Source: Irineochytrium annulatum (lineage: Eukaryota; Chytridiomycota; Chytridiomycetes; Chytridiales; Chytridiaceae). From it: DNA of 11,656 bases. This document shows, in pieces, positions 1-10,300 of this stretch (its first letter is position 1; every line of letters begins with the position of its first letter). Both the position numbers and the translations under genes were made by a program. The stretch is taken from the NCBI GenBank assembly GCA_027600665.1, contig JADGJL010000956.1:1-11656 (forward strand), in the 5' to 3' direction. Below the pieces are notes generated by a model. The model saw only the letters and a program-made list of their open reading frames with translations. It ran no database searches and was not told where the DNA came from.

Positions 1-1980
1 CCCCCTTAATGTGCTCAACACCGTCAGCGCGATCCACCGCAAGCAAAACGCATGCCGTCTCCGCATCCCGACCGTCCCATACACGCTCGCCATCCCCGTC
101 AGCAACGCCACCTGATCGTGCACCGTCAGGAGATCGAAGTGGCAACCCCATCGCGCCCGAGTTACCCAGCTAGCGACGTCGACCCTCGACACCCCGATCC
201 CACCGTGCAGCACAATCTTCTCCACATTAGCCGAGGGGAACCCTCCGGCGCCGCTCCCCGACGTGGCCCCGAGTCCACCTCCACTAACGCCAACACCGAT
301 CCCGCCCGTGCCTGGATTCCCGCCCACACCGGACGCGCCAGACGCCCCTCCCTTCTCGTAGCTAAACAACGGTATCCCCGCACCACCCGTGATGGTCCCG
401 TTGAACCGGTGGACCCACATCCCCGCGGCGAGCTTGGCGATCCTCATGCACGCCTGAGCTCCGAGTAGCGGCGCGAACGGCGACCCAGGGCTGCTAGCGC
501 TGACGGCCGTGGCCCGCTCGTGCAGGTAGACGATCTCCCTATACCTCTCGAACGCGTCGCACAGGAAGGCTCTGAGCTGCGGGTGCGCCGACGCCTGTGG
601 CGAGGAGATGATCAGGGTCGTCGTCAGGGGCACAAGGATCTCGTTTCCGGGCTTATCTCTATGCGCAGACGGTTGCTGCGGGTCCGAGAGGACGTTGGCC
701 CCGCTGGGCTGACGGGGGAGAGGGGCCCCAATCCCGGAGCGGGCGATCAGCTGGAGCGTCATAGCCGCGTAGAAGGATTCGAGGGCCGCGGCGTGCCACT
801 GGTAATCGGCGCTCTGCTTCATCAACTCAATCGTCGTCGTATAGGTAGCCATGGCCGCGTCCAACCGGCCCGACATCAGGTACAGATCACCAATGAGCTT
901 CTGCGCCCGAGCGGGTGTACGCCGCTTCGTCTTATCGTTCGTGCCGAGCATGGATCCAAACTGGCCGAACATCCCGCCCGACATGGCGCTGTCCGGGGAT
1001 GTGTAACTCGATGATGACGTCAGCGGGGCCGGGAAAGTTCCCGACGTCGGCGTGCTAGATGGGCTGGGGTGATGCGTTGCTGTGGTAGATGAAGTCGCCA
1101 TGAGGATTGGATGCGGCAGCGGATGCGCTGACGCCGCTGTGGGTGGCGGGGCGGGGCCGCCCGCAATTGACGGCAGCTGCGAAGAAAGAGAGGACAGATT
1201 TAGCGGGCTGATTCCTAAGCTCATCGTAGGCCCATGTATCATCTGCCTCCGCTCAATGTGTTGCGCCTGTAATACAATTTTAGTGGGCAAGGGATAGACC
1301 TTCATCATACCAATGATCCAAACGCGACCAGCATGTCCATCACGAAATCATTAATCATTGTCGCAAGATAAAAAGACAATTGTCCTTCATTCGGAATCAC
1401 GACCAAGCCCTTCACGTCATTCTGCTGCGTTGGAGGTGGCTCAAAGGCAAAGCACCGTGTCGCAAGAGACGAAGGATACTGTAACCTTCGTGAGACACAG
1501 ATACATGGTATGCAACGTACCCGCGAGAGCAGGCCCTGATATTTCTTCACGCTTTCCGCAAGGTTGTCCGTCTCCTGGCAGTGAACGATTCCAATGACCT
1601 GACGAAGCGTGAGAAATAGATGCAGACACACTGGCCTACCCCCATTACTTGACGATGCAGCTGAAAATCCTCCAGCTGCACGTGGTCGCGGTCATGAGTT
1701 GTCACGAAATTCAAGTGCATATTTCCCTCCGCCAGGTGGATATTCTCGACGAATTCTGTTCAGATACCGTGAGAAACACGGCTACAGGGACAAGGTAAGA
1801 ACACGAACTTGACTGCAGCGCGCCGGGCGGTGGCGTCAGGTCCCTGAGGCTGACGACGCAGAATTGCGAGATCAAATCCACATATCGCCGAAAGGAATCC
1901 TTCCGTATGGGGTTTACGGGGACCAGGATAATCTTTACGCGCGCCGGGGCGATTAGGGGGAACGGCTGTTGGTGCTCCAT
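1..1980 (-). CDS. TRS120: Trs120/TRAPPC9-like TRAPP II complex subunit (N-terminal part, 3' end off window)
   Basis: Trs120 is a large subunit of TRAPP II, the Golgi exchange factor for Rab11-type GTPases (Ypt31/32 in yeast); that role is family knowledge. I join exons 1809-1980, 1640-1755, 1521-1598, 1311-1478 and 1-1266 (introns of 53, 41, 42 and 44 nt); the joined frame is open to the left edge, about 600 residues. Exon 1 begins with the family N-terminus (APARVKIILVPVNPIRKDSF, then CVVSLRDLTP). Exons 2-4 continue with QLEDFQLHRQVMGVIGIVHC and GLVVIPNEGQLSFYLATMIN, which match the family only after splicing. Residues about 291-345 (RTPARAQKLIGDLYLMSGRL, then YQWHAAALESFYAAM) form the family's helical repeat segment. 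A Ser/Thr-rich linker (about 234-290) and a Gly/Ser-rich stretch (about 482-520) look like lineage-specific disordered inserts. The ATG at 1980 follows an in-frame TGA 36 nt upstream and has a G at -3. Yeast Trs120 is near 1290 aa, so roughly half is missing beyond the edge. Confidence 0.9.
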
Positions 1981-3561
<1,581 letters not shown>

Positions 3562-3734
3562 CCGCAGCGACATTAAAAGGCTTCATGTTCCCTTAGCATA
3601 ACGGTTGTAGTGGACGTCCTCACTAGCGTGAACCATTTCAACAGCTACTATTACATTACCGAAATATAATATCTATGCTTTTGACCGCAGTTGTTTGCTA
3701 TATACACAATGTAAACAACACTCACTAAAGAAGT
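3562..3734. other. Convergent 3' intergenic region of allantoicase and helicase genes
   Basis: These 173 bp lie between the allantoicase stop and the helicase stop and should hold both 3' UTRs and polyadenylation sites. The middle is AT-richer than the flanks (for example the AAATATAATATC stretch near 3662). I see no ORF, tRNA or repeat, and no exact AATAAA. Confidence 0.5.
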
Positions 3735-6262
3735 CTACGAGTGCACATCCGTCATTTTCCTCTCGCTTCGGATATCGTTTAAAATGTCCTCGAAATTGCA
3801 AGGAGACCGCGACTCCGACCATGATGGCGCCGATGACTTCCTGCTTTTGATGTCGGCTTTAATCTCTTGCATTTCCTTCGTTTCAGAAATGAAGGAGAGA
3901 CGATTCTTGGATCTCGTCATCGCGATGTAACGCTAGTGGTGATTATGTTATCGTCTTTGTCATTAAACAGACGGAAGGAGAACAAACATACCAGGTTCGT
4001 CTCCGCGGGGTCTGTCATACTCCAACCAACGTTCTTGCCGCTTCCCGCATCTTGCGTCTTCGTTTCGAGCCACGCATCTTTAAGGATGCAGACATGCTCG
4101 CTCTCCATCCCACGCGACTTGTGGTAAGTCGTCAACCGCACTCGGTCAATGTCCCGCCCAACATCGTTGTCACGGAGGCGGCGCCGTACGTCCGCGATAG
4201 TGAACGATTTTAAAGCGCCTGACTCCACCTCCTTCACCATAGCTTTACAAATGGTGATGATGGAGTCGAGCCTATCGAGGTAGAACTGAAATTCTAGGCT
4301 AGTCACGTCGTCCTTATCGCGCACTCCAAGCTCCGTTAGGTTATCTCTGGCATCCGCGTACGCCGCGAAGCTCCGGACCACCTTCATCCGACGAATGTTG
4401 AAGAAGCGCATCATCTCGAGCTCGCGGAAATCCTCCAGCTCAAGGTCCTTCATATCTGCATCGGCCCGCCCCACCCGCTCGAGATGCTTGCCCAAAAGCT
4501 GACGGTCGAAGAACGGCAGAAGGGCGACGCCGACTCCCCGTCCTAGCACCTCGACCGGCTTTCCTTTTGACAGCAGATAAAATCCGAACTCGACGACAGT
4601 GTCGACCCTCCTTCCAATAATCAAGGGATACCGTTGACCGTCCTCGGAAGTCATATCCTCGAGTATAAGACTGTCGCCACTAAAGTCGATTAGGCCATCG
4701 ACCGCATCGTCTCTCGCTTTAATCTTCGGCACTATCTTATTCGCGACGTTGATATGCTCCTTCGGGCAGCGATAAGACGTCGATAAGTTCGCAAGGGAGG
4801 CTTCAGCGAGGCTGATGTGACTGAGGCGCGCATGCAGCGGCCGATTCGAGTTTCCGCCAATAAGACGCTCCAATTCGTTGGCTGTTGTTGCCGCCTCTGT
4901 CAGCTCCCCGAAAAGGTTTGATGTACAACCTGCAAACTGTGACACGTTAGGCCAAAAACCAATGCAAGTCCAAAGCTCTACTTGCTTGATAGATGGCTTG
5001 ATTGATGTCCCCAAACAGAAACATCCGAGTCCGCTCTCCCACTAACGAGCATACCAGCTTGGCCCGCATCTCTGAAAGATCCTGGGCCTCGTCAATGAAA
5101 ACGTAGTCCCACTCCTCTTTGCCATCGTATCCGATAGTAGCTGGAGAGACACACCCCTTCGCGATATTCGGCAGATAAAGCATATCGTCGAAATCAAGTA
5201 GCGGGTTCTAGAGCAAAAAGGTTCGTCAACATGAAACCCGAGGTGATCGTGTGAATGCTAACGCGCAGGCTTACCTTGTTCATCGTTCCAAGCGCCTGTT
5301 GAAGGGATGATTGTAAAATGCGTCGCGCCAACATCACATTTTCAGCGCGGTTGCCGCGATTGTTGCAACGTCTAGATAACACCTCCCACCCCTCCTCGTT
5401 ATCCCGCAGCTCCCAGTCCTCCGGAGTGTTTGTGTCGAGCCCTCGCGCACCCTTCGGAACTCCAATAGGAACGAGTCCGTGCATCTTAGCCATCGATACC
5501 AACTGTATCACGGTTTTCACTTGACTGTCACTCAATTTCCACGAATCGGGCTCTATCTGCCGCAGGATCCTCAGGGTCTTCTCCGTGTCGATGATCTGCT
5601 CGCGCGCCTCGTGTTCGTAACCGTACTCGTCTTGCGTGCTAAAGGCTATCAGCAACAAGCAAGTACTAAACCAAGAAGAGTGTTCACCATGCGTCCGCAT
5701 CGCCATCAATCTCCCCTCGATGCTTAAGCCACGCCTTCAGGCCCAAGGCGTGGAACGTTGAAACCTTGACGGTCGGCAACAGATACTTCCCCCTCATCTC
5801 CTGCACCCTCTCCCTAAGATCGTCCACGTTCTTTCTCCCAAACGACAGCACCAAAACCTTTTTCCCGGGAGGAACGTAGGCGAGCGACTGTAGCAACGTC
5901 GTGGTTTTGCCGCTCCCCGCCTTCGAATCGATTACGACGAGCCGCTTCCCCTCTCGCGCGACCACGTTGAAGACCGTTTGCTGCTCATCCGACCACTTCA
6001 GGGCTTCGGCGGGCAGAAAGACCCCAGGCCTCAGGTGGGGCTCTGCTGGAGGCTGAGGCACTGCCGGAGCCACTCCGGGAGGAAAAGCGCGGGGTAGGCC
6101 GAGAGCGCCGTCCTGAGGCCCGTCGAGAGGAGGTTCCGATCGGCCGAAGCACTTAGTTTTCCAGGTAAGAAACGGAGGAAGAGGCACGTCCGGTCTCAAG
6201 GTCGTGTGCACTCGACTCAAAACCCGACCGATCCGTACGAGAGGCCGCAGGCAGACCGCCAT
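3735..6262 (-). CDS. UvrD/Rep-type superfamily 1 helicase, five exons, 767 aa, possibly mitochondrial
   Basis: ATP-driven nucleic-acid translocase of the UvrD/Rep type. Exons in transcript order: 5688-6262, 5275-5638, 4986-5207, 3992-4936 and 3735-3932 (CDS 2304 nt). The core motifs are all present in order: Q-motif WSDEQQTVFN (near 90), Walker A KAGSGKTT (114-121), Ia LSFGRKNVDDL, Ic VSTFHALGLK, NPLLDFDDMLYLP (314), Walker B VFIDEAQDL (DEAQ 352-355), III GDINQAIYQFAG (379-390), IV TSYRCP, V TTYHKSRGMESEHV and VI RYIAMTRSKNRL (703-714, with the arginine finger). The stretches between Ic and Walker B and between IV and V are long enough for 1B and 2B subdomains. The N-terminus (MAVCLRPLVRIGRVLSRVHT) has Arg and no acidic residue before position 25, like a mitochondrial presequence; a Pro-rich linker follows. 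A TAA lies immediately upstream of the ATG in frame. Which helicase subfamily (for example Hmi1-like) cannot be decided here. Confidence 0.88.
4937..4985 (-). other. Probable GC-AG intron in the helicase gene
   Basis: Removing 4937-4985 (donor GCAAGT, branch CCTAACG, acceptor CACAG) joins ...NQAIYQ to FAGCTSNLF. This restores the usual helicase motif III continuation (Q-x-IY-x-F-x-G). The donor matches the strict consensus known for GC-type introns. A GT-AG alternative (4930-4981, donor GTAGAG, acceptor TTTGCAG) is also in frame but replaces FAG with AS, breaking the motif. Confidence 0.7.
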
Positions 6263-7140
6263 TTAGCGAGAGAAGCTCAGATCAGCTTGTGATGACGACG
6301 AACGGTAGATCGCGGAACTGGGTCGAGCACGGGGGTCGCATATAATGAGCGATGGACGCAGTCCAACAAGCAGCGTTCGGACGCGATTGCCCGAATTGGA
6401 ATGTGTTGACTGGGAGGTGAAAGCTAAAACTATGTTGTAGTTTATTATGATGATAAATTGATTAAACCCTCTTTTACACCTTCGGCAATAACGCGATGGA
6501 TGATGAGAAAAGGCGACTTTTCACGTTATCAATCGCAGTCAGAACGCGAAATGGACCGGGACTTGAGGAAAATGAGCGAACGGCGTACAACATTGCGCGA
6601 TATATGAATAATAATGCGGCTCCTTCCACCTCACCTCAGCGTCTTCCAGCAATTGAATGCCCTATGTAAATACCACCCCGCCCGCTCATTCCTTTAACCC
6701 TCCAGTCAGGCACACGTTAAGGCAGACTTGCCACTCTTACCAACAGCACCATTCTGAAGCAATGTAGGATTGTACAAGGCGAGCTCCTGTCAAAAAGCGG
6801 TCCTTCATCAACATGCACGAAAACAGAGTGAGATCTCCTCGAGCGATCACCACCGTCAGGAGAGATTCGCGCAGATCTGCAAACGATGTACATTGAAGAT
6901 TCGCGTCCTCGCCGCGATAGGCCCGGTGGTCCCGGCTGGGACGGCGGGGACGAGGCCCGTGGCGATCCCATCCCAGGCGTTTAGAGATTATCGCTGAAGG
7001 ACGGCGACCGTCATTGAACGCTCCCCCTTCAACGCACCTCGTCGACGGCCGTCGCAACGGAGTCGACCCACTGACCGCACAACTCAACACCGTTGATGCA
7101 ATAGAGTCCAGAGTGTCTGACAGTGAGGAGAGCATAGACT

Positions 7141-7194
7141 GACCGTAGATCGGTCGGCTTTAGAGGATAGATCGGCTAGACTTAGATAGATCGA
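7141..7194. promoter_or_regulatory. TAGATCG repeat cluster with small inverted repeat
   Basis: TAGATCG occurs at 7146, 7168 and 7187, and further GATC cores lie close by. GACCG (7141-7145) and CGGTC (7151-7155) form a perfect inverted repeat around TAGAT. The cluster lies just before the inferred 5'-UTR intron of the secreted-protein gene. It may be a transcription-factor binding site cluster or part of the 5' UTR; no function is known from the sequence. Confidence 0.3.
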
Positions 7195-7219
7195 TCGTGA
7201 CTAGACCGTACGTATCAAG

Positions 7220-7283
7220 GTGAGCCCTATTACGTCGCAGGTCTACCTCGTCGAGCCCTGACTAACTCGCTACCTCTTTACAG
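7220..7283 (+). other. Likely 5'-UTR intron of the secreted repeat protein gene
   Basis: The sequence CAAG|GTGAGC ... GACTAAC ... CTCTTTACAG|AAG fits the donor, branch and acceptor patterns of the window's coding introns, and at 64 nt it has the right size. It ends 40 bp before the start ATG at 7324, and a TAA five codons upstream of that ATG shows this part is not coding in that frame. It implies transcription starts upstream of 7220. Confidence 0.65.
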
Positions 7284-7323
7284 AAGAACTCCATAGAAGA
7301 ATTAAATTGTCGCGTCTGTTAAC

Positions 7324-10300
7324 ATGACGCAGCAGCAGAGACTCCCCGGTCTGGCCTGGTGGTCCGCCATTGCATGTCTCATCATGATGGCTTCAAGTTC
7401 CTTTGCTAATGGTGCGTTGCATTCTTATTATTCGCGTTCTTCGACTAATGGTTTACTTCCGCGCACAGTCAACACTGAGCCTGCTTGTTCGGAGGTTCAC
7501 CATAATATTACTGTAATTTTCAATGTACAAGGCGACTACAACTGTAAGTATTTTATTGACGCTTTTTAAAATCTGACTGCTTGAAGTATACATGCCGACC
7601 GCCCAGTACCCCGTTTCCGGCACTGGTCGCGATGACCTTTCCGCTGCCAAACGTTATTCTACTTTCGCGCAAGGTCCCGGACCTTTCACCTTTGCCTGGG
7701 AGCTGGCGTCCAGGGGACCCGAAGCTTCCTTCACGGCCATCGTCCTGGTCGACGGCAACCCCGTCGCCTCGACCGGCACGGACCTCGACACTTTCCAGCA
7801 TCTGGACGAGCAGGACCTACACTCACTGCCCGATGACCTGGACAACCTGGAATGGCAGAACGATCCGGATGTCGCCAGGCTGAAATGGCGTCGCACAGGA
7901 GGGGAGGCCCTCTGTAAGGGAAAACCGGACCTGACCATTTACGTCGACACTCCCGCGTCGCTGGTGAAGGCCCTGCCCGTCTGGTACCCGGCATGCAAGT
8001 CCTTCGTTGGGGAACTTGGACTTGTTAGGCTCGTGGTGGATAAGGTGCCGTGCCGGGCGGGAAAGCGTTCCTTGCTCACGACCAGCAGCGTAAGTTCATA
8101 GTCCATGTTTTAGCCAGCAGCTATCTTACTTTTCTCGTCGTTGTCTCGTGCTTAGGAATCCGACATCGTCATGCGTCAGCGCCGCTCGGTCGAGATTGGC
8201 GACGAGCGCGACGAGCCCAACTACCGCGTGTACCGCCGCAACCCAAACCCGCCGGCCAAGAAGTCCACGACGACCCCTCATCACGCACCGACTCCGCCGC
8301 CGGCGCCACCGAAACCGGCTGCCCCGAAGCCCGCGCCGCCGCCACCGCCTGCGCCCAAGGCCCCCGCTCCGGCTCCGGCGCCGCACAACCCAGCTCCTGC
8401 GCATAAACCTCCCGCGCCCGCTCCAGCGCCGCACAACCCGGCTCCCGCGCCTAAGCCTCCCGCACCGGCTCCAGCGCCGCACAACCCGGCTCCCGCGCCT
8501 AAGCCTCCTGCGCCAGCTCCGGCTCCGCACCACCCGGCACCCGTTGCACCAAAGCCCGCCGCGCCGGCACCGGCGCCGCACACCCCGGCTCCGGCGTATG
8601 CGCCTCCGAAGCCCGCCGCGCCAGCTCCAGCACCGCACAACCCGCCACCTGTGCCTCCGAAAGCCCCTGCGCACTCTCCAGCTCCGGCGCCGCATAGCCC
8701 GGCTGCTCCGAAGCACGACGCGCCTAAGGCCGCTGCCCCGTCGCCGCCTAAGCACGATGCGCCGAAGCAGCCGACGGCGCCGCATTACGATGCTTCGAAG
8801 CCCGCTCCCCCGTCGCCGCCTAAGCACGATGCGCCGAAGCAGCCGACGGCGCCGCACCACGATGCTCCGAAGCCCGCTCCCCCGTCGCCGCCTAAGCACG
8901 ATGCGCCGAAGCAGCCGACGGCGCCGCATCACGATGCTCCGAAGCCCGCTTCCCCGTCGCCGCCTAAGCACGATGCGCCGAAGCAGCCGACGGCGCCGCA
9001 TCACGATGCCGCGAAGCCCGCCGCCCCGTCGACGCCGAAGCACGACGCGCCGAAGCAGCCGACGGCGCCGCACCACGATGCCCCGAAGCCCGCTACCCCG
9101 TCGCCGCCTAAGCACGATGCGCCGAAGCAGCCGACAGCGCCGCATCACGATGCCGCGAAGCCCGCCGCCCCGTCGACGCCGAAGCACGACGCGTCTAAGC
9201 CTGCCTCCCCGTCGCCGCCTAAGCACGATGCGCCGAAGCCCGCAACGGTTGTCCATCACGACGCCCCGAAGCCGCCAGGGTACGCGACGGCGAAGCACGA
9301 TGCTCCGAAGCCGGCCGCGCCGACGTACACCCCAAAGCCCGTCGCGACGTCGAAGCATGTCGCGCCGAAGCCGAGCTACCACGCGACCTCGAAGCATGTC
9401 GCTTCGGTTCCGGCTCCGCATCCGACGTCGAAGCATGAGGCGCCGAAGCACACCACTCCAAAGCCGGCCGCGCCGACGTACAGATCGAAGCCTGCGCCTT
9501 CAAAACATGACACACCCAAGCCGCCTGCCTATGCGACCTCCTCGAGGCATGCCGCGCCGACTCAGAAACACGAAACTCCGAAGCCTGCCCCGCACGCGAC
9601 TTCGAAACACGATGTGCCTAAGCACCCGGTGCCAACCCCGAAGCATGACGGTCCTAAACCCGCCCCGCATGCGACGTCAAAGCAAGCCTCAGCGACCCCT
9701 AATCACAACCACCCGAAGCCTGCTCCTCACGCGACCTCGAAGCATGAGGCCTCGAAGCCCGGCGCGCCGACTCCGAAGCACGAGACGGCGCAGCACCACT
9801 CCTCAAAACCACCCGTTCCGTCGTCGCACAAGCCAGCGTCGTCTCCGAAGCACGACGCCCCGAAGACGCCGTCGACGCCAGGGCATTACCATGAGGCCCC
9901 TGCACCTAAGCACGACGGCCACAACCCCTCCGGACATTCCTGGGAAAAACACGCTTCGGAGCACAAGCAAGCTGAGAAACATCGTTACGAAAACGAGCAC
10001 AACAAGCACAAAGAATCTGATAAACATAATTACGAAACTGAGCACAACAACAACCACGGCCATGCACAGGAACACAGCTATGAGCACGGGGGCTCGAAGC
10101 ATGATAGCTATGAGCACGGGGGATCGAAGCATGATAGCTATGGCCACGACGGCGGGAAGAATAGCGGCACAAAGGCCTCCGGACCGAAGGCCCCCGCGCA
10201 CACTACCACAAAGCACTCGGGACCGAAGCCGGCCGAATCTCCTAAGCCGGCGGCGCCCTCGCACTCCAGCATGAAAAACGGATACAACAATAAACCTGCG

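Larger units (their letters stand above)
6263..7323. promoter_or_regulatory. Divergent intergenic region upstream of helicase and secreted-protein genes
   Basis: This 1061-bp stretch separates two divergently transcribed genes. About 6420-6690 is AT-richer, with TATA-like tracts such as GCATATAATGAG at 6338-6349 and GCGATATATGAATAATAATG at 6597-6616. About 6890-7080 is GC-rich. Small open frames occur, but none shows a recognisable motif or splices into a convincing gene. The right end carries TAGATCG repeats and an apparent 5'-UTR intron. I infer promoters for both flanking genes here. Confidence 0.5.

Noticed and set aside
52..1014. Plus-strand open frames of 138 and 164 codons
   Set aside because: They lie antisense to the fifth Trs120 exon, which has family-level similarity on the minus strand.
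3562..3734. Possible tRNA or other structured RNA in the convergent intergenic region
   Set aside because: No cloverleaf, no A-box/B-box pair and no convincing stem could be found by eye.
6737..7135. 132-codon minus-strand open frame in the divergent intergenic region
   Set aside because: No recognisable motif, no clear splice partners and not clearly above chance for this GC content. It overlaps the inferred promoter of the secreted-protein gene. Kept only as a weak possibility.
8126..9451. 441-codon open frame on the minus strand (Arg/Leu-rich)
   Set aside because: Antisense shadow of the same repeats. Long open antisense frames are expected opposite Pro/Ala/Lys repeats in GC-rich DNA, and the composition (nearly all Arg, Leu, Gly, Val) is not protein-like.
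8148..10274. 708-codon open frame, plus strand, overlapping exon 4 of the secreted protein (Arg/Pro/Ser-rich)
   Set aside because: It is a frame shadow of GC-rich repeats with strong codon bias. It lacks a signal peptide, recognisable motifs or splice partners, while the other frame joins in phase to the signal-peptide and downstream exons.
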